Of a DNA stretch of 64,000 nucleotides, positions 33,761 through 44,947 are shown in pieces. Position numbers and translations under genes: made by a program. Each line of letters starts with the position of its first letter. The stretch's first letter is position 1. The notes under the pieces are model-generated. The model saw nothing but the letters and a program-made list of their open reading frames with translations, did not search any database and was not told the DNA's origin. Source of the stretch: Cephalotus follicularis (Eukaryota > Streptophyta > Magnoliopsida > Oxalidales > Cephalotaceae); the NCBI GenBank assembly GCA_001972305.1, contig BDDD01002684.1, positions 364,625 through 428,624 on the forward strand. The letters run 5' to 3'.

Positions 33761-35413
33761 ATAACCTAGTTGTTGGGTGGTAAAGTTTTTCCTTTTCATA
33801 TCTAACATGGAGAAAATTAATACTTAGTTATTCTTTTATTAAATTATTATCTAAATCACTTTATTCTTTATTATCCTTGCTTTATTCTACAATCCACACC
33901 ACATTTAGAGCCTTTATCCTTCTTTAGTTTTTTGATTTGTTTTTATCTCTCTTGTGCCTTGCTTTAGTAATTCTTCATTATTCTTCTACTTTTAATTCTC
34001 CATAACTCTTTGTTTGTTGCTTTTGTTTCTCCTTTTGAAGTTTCACATAATTATTCCTTTTAATAGTTGTATGATAAAAGTAATACTAAATAACCCAATA
34101 ATTAAACATGCCCAGTAATACTAAATAACCCAATAATTAAACATGACCAACATTCACTTTTTTTTTTTTAAACGTGACTAGTCATCACTGCAACAATAAC
34201 TAATACTTGTGGTTAGGAAAGTAGTAGTATTTCTTTTACTTTTATTTTTATGTTATGAAAATAAGGTTAACATGAAAGTGAGGCGTCAGTAACCCTTTTA
34301 ACCTGGAAAGAGAGAGACAAAGAGAGAGAGAGAGGATAAATTGTGGTACTCAGTCAAGGGTCCACAAAAATAAATGGTGTTAATGACAAAACCTTGATCC
34401 CAAATTTCAAAAATTTTCAGAGCCTAATTTAAACAAAAAAGTTCTTTAGTGGAGTACAACTTCCTGCCCATCTGTCCCTATCAATGCCAGCACAAATTCT
34501 TTGGCTTTGACTGCCTTGAATCTTATAAAATTTAGTGTTTTAAAGAAAAGATGTAGCTTGAATACTATGTTTACCACTATTTGAATTTAAGTATATGTTA
34601 CATAGTAACCTTTCCATAATAACTTGAATATCAACAATGAAATTATTAAAACCAACCTTTCTTCTTTTGTGAAAACTAACATTGATTAATGGTTTGAAAT
34701 GAAGTCAAGTACAAAAATTGCATGTCAAGTCCAGTATCTAGCATATGATTAGTAATTAAGTTCGCTTTTTAAAGGAATATCTTGGCCCCTCCTTTCAATT
34801 AATGCCCTTTGCTCCTTAGTTATGTCAGTCTTCTTATACAATATGAATCCTGTATTGATACGTGCATAAATCCTGTATAAATCCTGTATTGATACGTGTA
34901 TATCTTTTTGTCGCTTGTAGAAAGCTACATATTAATAATCAACATTGTCTATAGTTTGAATATTAAATGTAAGCAAATCTATATACCTTTATACATAAGA
35001 ATATATTTTCTTATCTTATCTATATAGTGGGTTATCAATATGCTAAATATATATCACTCCTTAGGTTATATTGATTTGATTAATAATAATAAAACATTGT
35101 TAACTATATAAAAGCTTATCAATTAGTACTTTACTCAATATAAAGTTTGATCATGTAAAGGTACTTTACTCAATTAGTACTTTACTCAATTAGTTACAAA
35201 TTAGTTTGATCATGTAAAACATAGTTATCAATTAGTACTTTACTCAATTAGTACTTTACCCCATAAATCATTTTGTAGTTGAGACTAGAGGGACTATTAA
35301 TTAAAAACAATAAAATCAAGTGATAGTCGTAGTCCCATTTTTTGTCAAAAAGTATACACGGTGATTAACTAGTGTGTTGAGCAATTTCCTGTAATCATTA
35401 ATCAAATGGTTAT
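33761..35413 (+). other. CACTA 5' region between insertions, AT-rich
   Basis: This starts with the ATAAC target copy of the gypsy insertion. No gene was recognised. It includes a 33-base direct duplication near 34076-34145 (TAATACTAAATAACCCAATA), a (GA)n run near 34310-34335, and irregular TACTTTACTCAATTAGTAC repeats at 35100-35270. Confidence 0.6.
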
Positions 35414-35577
35414 TGTTGGATTTTTCCACCCCGTTAATTGTATTAATATATGTTATTTTGATGATTAACAAACATATAACACTTGTATGCATAATTCTCT
35501 GAGTTACAACTTCATATACTCACTTGATCTTAAGTCCAAAATGTGCAAAAGGTCATTTCTGCAGGTACAGGGCAATC

Positions 35578-36003
35578 CAGCCGACTGCCAAGCAATCCAG
35601 CCGACTGCCAAGGTTGAGTAGTCGACGCCATAGGTTGAGTAGCCGACTGGTTCTTCAAACGAGTCCAGAAACTGCAGGAACACATGATCCAGCCGACTGC
35701 CACAGGGGAGAAGTCGACTTCCTGGCCAAGACAGTCGACTGAAGCAGGGGAGCCAGTCGACTGCCAGTGGATCCAGTCGACTGCTAGGTAATCCAGCTGA
35801 CTGTCCACATATGTGCAATATCAGGCAGTGGAGTTTGTAATCTCCATTTCTAGCACCAACAGCCGACTAGAACAGAGCACCAGTCGACTGCCAGGTCAAC
35901 CAGCCGACTGCCCAGAGGAAGCAGACGACTGTCCATCACCAACGGCTATATTCAAATATACGTGCCATCAAATCCAGCTGACTGCCGTATAAATCCAGCC
36001 GTC
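35578..36003. repeat. CAGYCGRCTG array in copia U3
   Basis: About 14 copies of CAGCCGACTG or CAGTCGACTG, with variants such as CAGCTGACTG, fill the region upstream of the TATA box at 36049. Spacers are 8-40 bases. The long SRL/VDW-rich ORFs at 35504-35818 are translations of this array. Confidence 0.9.
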
Positions 36004-36048
36004 TGGATTTGTAACAGACCTTTAAAAATAGATCCGTTGGAGGCACAA

Positions 36049-36058
36049 TTATATAAGG
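36049..36058 (+). promoter_or_regulatory. TATA box of copia 5' LTR
   Basis: TTATATAAGG lies about 635 bases into the LTR and directly downstream of the palindrome array. The right LTR has the equivalent CTATATAAGG at 44098-44107. Transcription probably starts about 30 bases further on. Confidence 0.65.
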
Positions 36059-36345
36059 CAAAGTGGAGCTCTTGCAAGGTGCATCAAGCATTCAAGTTGA
36101 ATATTCATTCTAGCAATCTCAAGCAACATTCTAGCACTCTAAACATCAAAACAAGAGCTTTCATTTTCATATCTTAGCCTATCTTTGTATTCAATTACAT
36201 TGAGCAAACTTATCTTGTAAAATCCAACCTTGTGAGAGGTTTAGATCAAAACACTTCTTCATCTATCTTGATTGTAATAGGGGAGTGGACCCAAGAGAAT
36301 TGTAAGTGATTGAGGTCAATCACAAAGGTGTACCGAATAGCACCC

Positions 36346-38008
36346 GGAATTGTATTCGGAGAACTAGTGGAAACTAATGATTTTAATAGAATTTCGTCTT
36401 GCGTTTCCGCCAAGGAAATGTGGGATAGACTTGATGTCACCTACGAAGGGACTAATCAAGTTAAGGAAGCCAAAATTAGCATGCTTGTACATGATTATGA
36501 AATGTTTACTATGAATGAGAACGAAGATATTAAATCCATGTTCTCTAGATTTACAAACATCATCAATGCTTTACAAGCTTTAGATAAGACATATTCTAAC
36601 AGTGAAATGGTAAGAAAAATTCTTAGGTGCTTACCAAGGACTTGGATGCCGAAGGTCACAGCAATTGAGGAAGCAAAGAACCTCAACATCCTTACACTTG
36701 AAGATCTTCTTGGGTCATTAATGACTCATGAACTATCAATGCAAAAGAAGGATGACGATGAAGAACAGGAGAAGAAGAAGAAGAAGATAGTGGCCTTGAA
36801 ATCATCCCAAACTGAAGATTCCGAGGATGATGAAGATGATGAAGAGCTAGCATTCATCACCCGGAGGTTCAAAAATTACCTTGCCAGCAAGAAGAAATTT
36901 GGTGGAAAGCCAAATAAGAAATTCCACAAAAAAAGGAGAATCAAGCAAGCTTGAAGAAATCATATGCTTCGAGTGTAATAAACCGGGGCACTACAAAAGC
37001 GATTGCCCTCGCCTCAAGAAGGACTTATACAAGAAGAATAAGAAGGCCATGATCGCAACATGGGATGATAGCTATGAGTCTAGCTCGGATGAAGACTCAA
37101 ATGAAGAGGTGGCTCAAATAGCATTGATGGCTTTGGAGGAACAAGAAGAAGAAGAAATCGATGAGGTAACATATGACGAACTTGTTCTAGTAGTAGAAAA
37201 GTATAGCTCTATAATTACTTCATTAAAGAAAAAGGTTAAGTCTTTGGTAAATGAAAATGATGAACTAAAATTGGCCAAGGAAGAAACCTCGAATGAAATT
37301 GAGGTAGACCTCCTGGAAAATGAAGTAGCATACCTTGTAAAAGAGAACAAAAATCTCAAGGAGGAAATAGAAGCTCTAAAGAAAACTTTTCCAAAGTTTT
37401 CTAATAGTAGTGAGAACCTTGAAAATCTCCTTGGGATGCAAAAATGTGTTTTTGATAAAGTCGTCCTAGGATATGAGGAAATGAATAATGTTAAGCTTTA
37501 TCAAACATTCTTTGATAGGAAGGAGAAAATAGAAAAAGAAAAGGTTGAAAAGGCTAAAATTAAAAAGAAAACCATGTGTGACTATTGTGGTAAAATTGGA
37601 CACACATCTTTCACTTGCTTCCATAAAAAGAATGCCATGTTTAGAAAGAATTTGATTAATTCATGTGATTTTTGTGGTAAACATGGACACACATCCTCAC
37701 AATGTTATCATAGGAAAAATGCCATAAATAAGAAAATGATTAATGTCATGTGTACACATTGTGGTAAGTATGGTCATGCATTTTCATCTTGTTTTTATAG
37801 AAGAAATAATATGCATAAAAGAAGAGTAGTTGTGTCTTGCAATATTTGTGGTAATAATGGACACAATTCTACATCATGCTTTTATAAACAAAATGTATTG
37901 AATGACTTGAACTTCTTTAGGATTAAAAGGAGTTGGGTTCCCAAAGGAACCATTTTGACTAACCCCAAAGGACCCAAAATTTGTTGGGTACCTCAAACGA
38001 AAATTTGA
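36346..38008 (+). pseudogene. Copia gag, 5'-truncated, five CCHC zinc knuckles
   Basis: The first codons and primer site are deleted; reading starts inside the UBN2-type gag domain (NRISSCVSAKEMWDRLDVTY, then LVHDYEMFTMNENEDIKSMF). An acidic and lysine-rich hinge follows. A one-base slip in the A-run near 36930 shifts the frame; the second frame (from 36925) continues with CFECNKPGHYKSDC, a coiled-coil-like Glu/Lys-rich stretch (37130-37400), then four more knuckles CDYCGKIGHTSFTC, CDFCGKHGHTSSQC, CTHCGKYGHAFSSC and CNICGNNGHNSTSC, spaced by exactly 29 residues. It ends at TGA 38006, in the same frame as pol, with a second stop at 38021. Gag-pol in one frame split by stops is the known SIRE layout, so these stops may be genuine. 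Confidence 0.88.
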
Positions 38009-38023
38009 AATTTATGTTTGTAG

Positions 38024-41000
38024 GTGTGCTTGAAGGCATTATCCAAGAAGACACAATGGTACTTGGATAGTGGATGCTCCAAGCATATGACGGGCGACAA
38101 GAGTCTCTTTGTCAAATATGAATCAAAGGAAGGAGGAGAAGTAACATTTGGAGACAATGCAAAAGGGAAGATCAAAGGTGTTGGCTCCATAGGTAACCTT
38201 AAAACCTCCATTCATAATGTGTTGTTTGTTGATGGACTCAAGCACAATCTATTGAGCATAAGCCAATTATGTGACAAGGATTGTAGAGTCGTTTTTGAAA
38301 AGGACTTATGCAAAGTGATAGATATAAATGATGATCAAGTAAAGTTTATAGGACATAGACATGGAAATGTATATGTGGTAGATATAGATGACTTAGTTAA
38401 TATTAAATACTTGGTTTCCATGAATGATGATAGTTGGCTATGGCATAGAAGACTAGGTCATATAGGTCTGACAACCATATCAAAACTTTTAAAACATGAG
38501 CTAGTTAAAGGTCTACCTAAGATTAGTTTTGAAAATGATAGAGTTTGTGATGCATGCCAATATGGAAAACAAACTAGAGCCTCATTTCAAAGCAAGAACA
38601 TTGTATCTACAACTAGGCCTTTGCAACTTTTACATCTAGACTTATTTGGACCAATAGATGTTAGAAGCCTAGGAGGAAAATCTTATGCCATGGTCATTGT
38701 AGACAATTATTCAAGATATACATGGACCATTTTCCTAGCCCACAAAAATGATTCTTTTAAAGAATTTTTGAACTTTTGCAAAATCGTTCAAAACGAAAAG
38801 GACACATCTATTTCTAAAATTAGAAGTGATCATGGAAAAGAATTTGAAAATCATTTATTTGAAGATTTTTCTAACGAAAATGGTTTTATACATGAGTTCT
38901 CCACTCCTAGAACACCTCAACAAAATGGGGTTGTTGAAAGGAAAAATAGAACTCTACAAGAAATGTGTAGAACACTTTTGAACGAAAATAATTTACCAAA
39001 ATATTTTTGGGCCGAAGCAATAAATACTTCATGGTATATCCTAAATCGCATATCAATTAGGCATTTTCTCAAAAAGACCCCATATGAGTTATGGAGGGGG
39101 AGAAAGTCGAACATTAGTTATTTTCATACCTTCGGTTGCAAGTGCTTTATCTACAATAATGGAAAAGAGCATCTTGGAAAATTCGACTCTAAAGTCGATG
39201 AAGGTATTTTTCTTGGTTATTCTTCTCATAGTAGGGCTTATAGATGCTTTAATAAAAGAACCTTACTTGTTGAAGAATCAATGCATGTTATTTTTTATGA
39301 ATCTAACCCTAAACTTCCAAAAGAAGTTATTGTTGATGATTGTGTAGATTTTATTGAGAATGGTGTTAACAAGATTAATCTAGATGAAGCCAAAAGGGAG
39401 GAGTCCACCATAGAAGAAACCCCTCAAGAAAGTTATCAACGAGCTCTTCATGACAAAACCTTGAAGGTGGTAAGAGGACATCCGCATGAAGCTATAATAG
39501 GTAGTCCTAGATTAGGTGTATCCACTAGATCTAGCATTAATCATAATTATATTGCATTCTTATCTCAAATTGAGCCTAAAAATATAAATGAGGCCGAAAA
39601 TGATGAAAATTGGATTAATGCCATGCAAGAAGAATTGAATCAATTTGAAAGGAGTAAAGTATGGAACCTAGTACCTAGACCTAGTAACCACAACATAATA
39701 GGCACAAAATGGGTTTATAGGAACAAGGTAGATGACCAAGGTATAGTAATTAGGAACAAGGCTAGACTAGTTGCTAAGGGATATTCCCAAGAAGAGGGAA
39801 TCGACTTTGATGAGTCATATGCACCCGTCGCTAGATTAGAATATATACGCATGTTGCTTGCATATTCCTCTTTTAAGGATTTTACTCTTTTTCAAATGGA
39901 TGTAAAAAGTACTTTTTTAAATGGGTTAATAAAGGAGGAAGTGTATGTGGAACAACCTCCCGGGTTTGAGAACCCTCATTTTCCTGACCATGTTTTTAAG
40001 CTTTTAAAGGCTCTATATGGCTTGAAACAAGCTCCAAGAGCTTGATATGAAAAGCTAAGTGGATATCTTCTTGAAAATGGTTTTAAAAGTGGCACAATTG
40101 ATATTACTCTTTTTACAAAAACTGTCAATGATGAAATTTTAATTGTTCAAGTGCATGTAGATGATATCATTTTCGGTTCTACTAACAAGAACTTGTGCAA
40201 GAGTTTTGCTAGGATCATGCAGGTAGAATTCGAAATGAGCATGATGGGTGAGCTCAACTACTTCCTTGGACTTCAAGTCAAACAATTGGAGGAAGGTATC
40301 TTCATCAACCAATCAAAGTATGTCAAGGACTTACTCAAAAGATTCGGGATGGAGAATGCCAAAAAGAGCAAGACACCCATGAGCACAACTACAAAACTTG
40401 ATAAGGATGAGCAAGGTAAGTCAAATGATCAAAAATTGTATAGAAGTATGATAGGATCATTGCTTTATTTAACGGCAAGTAGGCCGTATATCTTGTTTAG
40501 TGTATGCTTGTGTGCTAGATTTCAAGCATGTCCAAAAGAATCCCATTTGCATGCCGTAAAACGCATCTTTAAGTATTTAGCATATACACCGTCCTTAGGA
40601 CTATGGTACCCTAGGAAATCATCCTTTGACCTACACACTTACTCCGATGCCGATTTCGGAGGATATAAAGTGGATAGAAAGAGCACAAGTGGCACATGTC
40701 AATTCTTAGGCAATATGCTCATCTCTTGGTTTAGCAAGAAACAAAATTCGGTAGCTCTTTCGACTACCAAAGCCGAATATATTGCCGCAGGCAGTTGTTG
40801 CGCTCAAATCATGTGGATGAAGAAACAACTCCTTGACTATGGGTTTAACTTTGTAAAAGTTCCAATTAGGTGTGATAACACTAGCGCAATATGCTTAGGG
40901 AAAAACCCCGTTCATCACTCTAGAACTAAGCACATTGACATTAGATATCACTTCATAAAAGATCACATAGAAAAGGGTGATATCGAATTAGTTTTCGTCC

Positions 41001-41104
41001 CGACCCAAGAACAAGTCGCGGACATATTCACCAAACCATTAGATGAACAAACCTTTTCAAAATTTAGATTGGAATTGGGTTTGTGTGAAATTGAAATGCT
41101 TTGA
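38024..41104 (+). pseudogene. Copia pol polyprotein (PR-IN-RT-RH), one nonsense codon
   Basis: Domains in order: protease ([14 protein letters not shown], 38057), GAG-pre-integrase with zinc-binding HHCC ([11 protein letters not shown]...CDACQYGKQ), integrase core with D in [11 protein letters not shown] in RSDHGKEFE and E in [11 protein letters not shown], reverse transcriptase with [20 protein letters not shown] and the catalytic VHVDDIIFGS, and RNase H with YSDADFGG, AEYIAAGS and RCDNTSAI. The end QVADIFTKPLDEQTF is normal for copia. One frame covers everything; the only break is TGA at 40043-40045 after [10 protein letters not shown], where W (TGG) is expected. The polyprotein copies RNA into DNA and integrates it. 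Apart from the nonsense codon it looks intact and young. Confidence 0.95.
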
Positions 41105-41477
41105 TAATTGTTGTGTGAATTGGCTTGAAAAATGTTTTTCAAAGATCATCATGCATTGAACATTGAGTTTTTAACTCAATGACATAAAATAGCTCATATA
41201 CCTAGGTTGCTATTAGTCCATAATAGTTAACAAAAGGTTTGTAAAACAAATTGGATTGGCATTTTCTGCATTTCCAAAATTTGCAGAAAATAGCCGACAG
41301 GACAATTTGTCCAGTCGACTGCCTGCCATCCAGTCGACTGGCATTAAAGGCCCAGTCGACTGGAAGTGCGGGAATCAGGGTTTTAAAACCCGAATTCCCA
41401 TCCGCTCTCTCACTTTCTCTCAAATTAAAAATGCCCAAAACCCTAAACTCTCTCAATTCGAACCTGCATTCAACCTC
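41105..41477 (+). promoter_or_regulatory. Pol-ORF3 spacer with probable internal promoter
   Basis: Three copies of CAGTCGACTG (41312-41362) are followed by TTTTAAAAC near 41380 and a pyrimidine patch CGCTCTCTCACTTTCTCTC near 41405-41423, about 55 bases before the ORF3 ATG at 41478. The motif is the class found in this element's LTRs. The whole arrangement parallels the minus-strand copia at 7282-7640, where the TATA box is canonical. Confidence 0.5.
41312..41362. repeat. CAGTCGACTG triplet before ORF3
   Basis: Perfect 10-base palindromes at 41312, 41331 and 41352, spaced 19 and 21 bases start to start, close to two helical turns. Confidence 0.9.
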
Positions 41478-42626
41478 ATGGCACCAAAGAGACAAAAGGG
41501 CATGGCTTCTAGGCAACCAAGGGCATCTCAAGAGGAAATGGACTACAACAATAACCTCTTTCTCTCCAAAGAGAAAGAAATTCGGTACAATTCCATTTTT
41601 AGCTTTGTGAAATTACACTTTGAAAAATGGTTGTCTAGAGATGTTTTAATTAGTAATCTAGCTATAGTTATAACTTGGTTAGAAGGAATGGGTTGGTTTG
41701 ACTATCTTTGCTCATCACATGTCATTTACCCTAGATTAGTCAAGTTATTTTATGCTAATCTAGAGTCTTCCACTACCTGTGTAGCTAATTCTTTTGTCCT
41801 AGGCAATCCCATATCCATAACTCCTGAATTGATAGCTGAAACCCTAGGTATTCCCAATTATGGAATAACACATTTTAATGATATTGGAAAAGTAAAGGCC
41901 TTAGGGATTTGCTTGGAACAACCTAATGTTAACCCAATTTTGAATGTGACTAGTAGCCATCTACCCATTGCCACTAGGATCATTCTCTTGCTTGTCACAA
42001 ACACTTTCCTACCTAGAGAAGGCTCGCACACTCTCCCTTCAGAGCGAGACCTAAAATTCATAGCTTGTGTCAAGAATGGGACCTTAGTGAACATTCCCTA
42101 CCTTATAATCAACCACTTGTTATCTAGACCCAATCATATGCCTTATCCTATGCTTCTTAGTAGGATTTTTGAATCTCTAAACCTAAACATTCCTGATGAT
42201 GAGCAGTATGTCAAACCATCTCATAAGTAATTAATTAATAAGGCTGGGCTTAAACTTTGTAATATTCGATTTGAGGACGGAGTGTGGGTTAAGTTACATG
42301 CTGGGGGAAGAGAGCAAATGAGAGAACAAGCTAATGTTAGAGCTGGAGATGATGAGGATGACGATGAGGATGATGGTCAGCAATTTGAGATGAGACCAAA
42401 TGTTGGCACGAGCAGCTGCAACACCAGACCTACCCTGGAATCTCTTCAGGCTAGGATGGACTTAGCTCAAGTCGATATTGAGTACCTCAAATGGAGAATG
42501 GTCCAGTTTTGTGAGAGTCAGGCCAATATCATTCAGGGTCAAGCCACTATCATTCAGGGCCAAGCCAATCTTCTTCAGATGTTTCAAAATGCATTCCCTC
42601 AACACCCTCCTCCAGATTCCTCCTGA
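41478..42626 (+). pseudogene. Copia ORF3 (putative plant transposon protein), one nonsense codon
   Basis: From ATG 41478 (MAPKRQKGMASRQPRASQEE) a basic N-terminus leads to a roughly 200-residue domain with FEKWLSRDVLISNLAIVITW, FVLGNPISITPELIAETLGI and LPSERDLKFIACVKNGTLVN, then the pattern PYLIINHLLSRPNHMPYPML. This matches the plant-only putative transposon protein domain (PF20167 type). TAA at 42228-42230 interrupts one frame that then continues with FEDGVWVKLHAGG, an acidic tract (DDEDDDEDDG) and the repeated helix QANIIQGQATIIQGQANLL, which could be a short coiled coil. No signal peptide or clear membrane segment is seen. It uses a different frame from pol, with 370 bases of spacer, so it probably needs its own mRNA. 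Function unknown. Confidence 0.75.
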
Positions 42627-43461
42627 CCTACATGTGCTGCATCTCATGTTTTTCTTTGTATTTTCGCACTTGATTATGTAATGTCTTTCTATGTTTATGC
42701 AAAAGACAATGTGGTGGTTTATATACGTGATGTTTTAAGTGTTTAATGAAAATGTGTTTCAATCTTTATTCTCTTTGTGAAAGTAATGTATGGAAACCTT
42801 AAAACAACAAAACTGTATGCGGAAATTACAATTTAAACTATGAATATAAACAATCTCACAATAACAAATAAATAAAAGAGTTAAGGGATAGAGAGTGTGC
42901 AAACGAATTTATAGTGCTTCGGTAAATCCGTGCCTACGTCCACTTTCTCAAGAACCCCTTGAGATTCCACTAGGTACCACTAGCAACCTTTGATTTTCAG
43001 CTTACGGGTGCAAATCAAAGCAAACCACCTTACAATTGATTTGAGTTCCTGGGGGAGAAGACTTTGAAAGTTGTATTTATGCTTTGCATTTGGGGGATGC
43101 TTAAATGATTGCATTGCATAATGTGTATAAATGGAAGATTGAATATAGGGGAGAGATAGAGGAGATATGTTATTGAAATTGCATATTGTTAATATTATTG
43201 AAGTTGCATTATGTTTACAAAAAGGGGGAGCATAGTTGTTACATTGCATTGTAAATGTTATAAATGTTTGCATTTGGGGGAATATGTTTGGGATATTGAA
43301 GATGAGTTGCAATGTTATGTTAAGAAAGTGTGTTTTTGATATGTCATATGAAATAGTTAAGATACATTTGATAATATTGGACTTTGAAGTTAAAAATGAT
43401 TATTTTGTCAAGAATTTATGCAAAATGAGCATGTTTTGTCAATCATCAAAAAGGGGAAGAT
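42627..43461 (+). other. Copia 3' noncoding region and polypurine tract
   Basis: About 820 bases of AT-rich sequence contain no ORF I trust. It ends with AAAAAGGGGAAGAT (43448-43461), the plus-strand priming site before the right LTR. A similar purine-rich AAAAAGGGGGAGC at 43218-43230 may be an extra or former tract. Confidence 0.7.
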
Positions 43462-44418
43462 TGTTGGCTTTTGCCACCCCGTTAATTGTATTAACATATG
43501 TTATTTTGATGATTAACAAACATATAACACTTGTATGCATAATTCTCTGAGTTACAATTTCATATACTCACTTGATCTTAAGTCCAAAATGTGCAAAAGG
43601 TCATTTCTGCAGGTACAGGGCAATCCAGCCGACTGCCAAGCAATCCAGCCGACTGCCAAGGTTGAGTAGTCGACTGCCATAGGTTGAGTAGTCGACTGGT
43701 TCTTCAAACGAGTCCAGAAACTGCAGGAACACATGATCCAGCCGACTGCCACAGGGGAGCAGTCGACTTCCTGGCCAAGACAGCCGACTGAAGCAGGGGA
43801 GCCAGTCGACTGCCAGTGGATCCAGTCGACTGCCAGGTAATCCAGCCGACTGTCCACATATGTTCAATATCAGGCAGTGGAGTTTGTAATCTCCATTTCT
43901 AGCACCAACAGCCGACTGGAACAGAGCACCAGTCGACTGCCAGGTCCACCAGCCGACTGCCCAGAGGAAGCAGCCGACTGTCCATCACCAACGGCTATAT
44001 TCAAATATACGCGCCATCAAATCCAGCTGACTACCGTATAAATCCAGCCGACTGGATTTGTAACAGACCTTCAAAAATAGAGCCATTGGAGGCACAACTA
44101 TATAAGGCAAAGTGGAGCTCTTGCAAGGTGCATCAAGCATTCAAGTTGAATATTCATTCTAGCTATCTCAAGCAACATTCTAGCACTCTAAACATCAAAA
44201 GAAGGGCTTTCATTTTCATATCTTAGCCTATCTTTGTATTCAATTACATTGAGAAAACTTATCTTGTAAAATCCAACCTTGTGAGAGGTTTAGATCAAAA
44301 CACTACTTCATCTATCTTGATTGTAATAGGGGAGTGAACCCTAAGAGAAATTGGGGAGTGAACCCAAGAGAATTGTAAGTGATTGAGGTCAATCACAAAG
44401 GTGTACCGAATAGCACCC
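43462..44418 (+). repeat. 3' LTR of copia element (957 bp)
   Basis: It begins TGTTGGCTTTTGCCACC. The CAGYCGRCTG array spans 43625-44053 and the TATA box is at 44098-44107. A 25-base partial duplication near 44336-44365 (GGGGAGTGAACCC twice) distinguishes it from the left LTR. The array copies are better preserved here than in the left LTR. Confidence 0.9.
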
Positions 44419-44947
44419 ATTATAATGGCGAGTATCTAAAGATTTAATAGATTCTATACATGATGAACATAGAAGGATGATGCAAAATTGTGAAAAGTAA
44501 AACCTAAGGATATATGGATATTAATAATTTTGATATAAAAATATAAGAATGTAGTAATAAATAACTAAAAAGGTGTGAAGATAAGATATGTTATCAGAGA
44601 GTCAACTACAAGTTTAAGTAGTCAACTACCAAAAGGGAAAGTAGTCGACAATGACTTTAAGATAGTTGACTACCAATGCTGAGTTTAGGTTAATATAGGA
44701 ATAGTCTATTACCAGACTTGATAGTTGGAAACTTACACCTTGTATTCCCCTCTAAATAGTTTTACTGAACATAACTCATTCTTTGTTTGAAAAAGTACCT
44801 ACGGTTCTTCTATTGCTAATGACATTTCAAAAGAAAAAAAAAGAAAAGGAGACAGAAATCAAAAGGAAAACACAAATATTCATTGTCCATTTGGTATAAT
44901 AGATGTAATAATATACAGAACATGTCACGGATGTAAGTTGCATACTT
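44419..44947 (+). other. CACTA region upstream of transposase with TAGTYRACTA units
   Basis: No gene was recognised. 44596-44685 has four units around GTAGTCAACTAC, GTAGTCGACAAT and TAGTTGACTACC, a GTCGAC-core motif with another flank. 44825-44870 is purine-rich. Confidence 0.5.

Larger units (their letters stand above)
35414..36345 (+). repeat. 5' LTR of copia element (932 bp)
   Basis: It begins TGTTGGATTTTTCCACC. The exact right end is uncertain by a few bases because the primer site expected there is deleted: both LTRs share ...TACCGAATAGCACCC and then diverge. Confidence 0.85.
35414..44418 (+). mobile_element. SIRE-type copia retrotransposon, 9.0 kb, 5' internal deletion
   Basis: Two LTRs (35414-36345 and 43462-44418) start TGTTGG and are nearly identical apart from a 25-base duplication in the right copy. 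Between them are gag with tandem zinc knuckles, pol in copia order (protease, integrase, reverse transcriptase, RNase H) and an extra ORF3, then the polypurine tract AAAAAGGGGAAGAT. The primer site and the first part of gag are missing directly after the left LTR. Flanks GTTAT and ATTAT may be an imperfect target duplication. It sits inside the CACTA element. Confidence 0.9.

Noticed and set aside
35504..36003. ORFs rich in SRL, VDW and QPTD repeats
   Set aside because: They are translations of the CAGYCGRCTG array in several frames on both strands; the same artefact occurs at 2472-2810, 43552-43867, 50005-50324 and 60541-61173.
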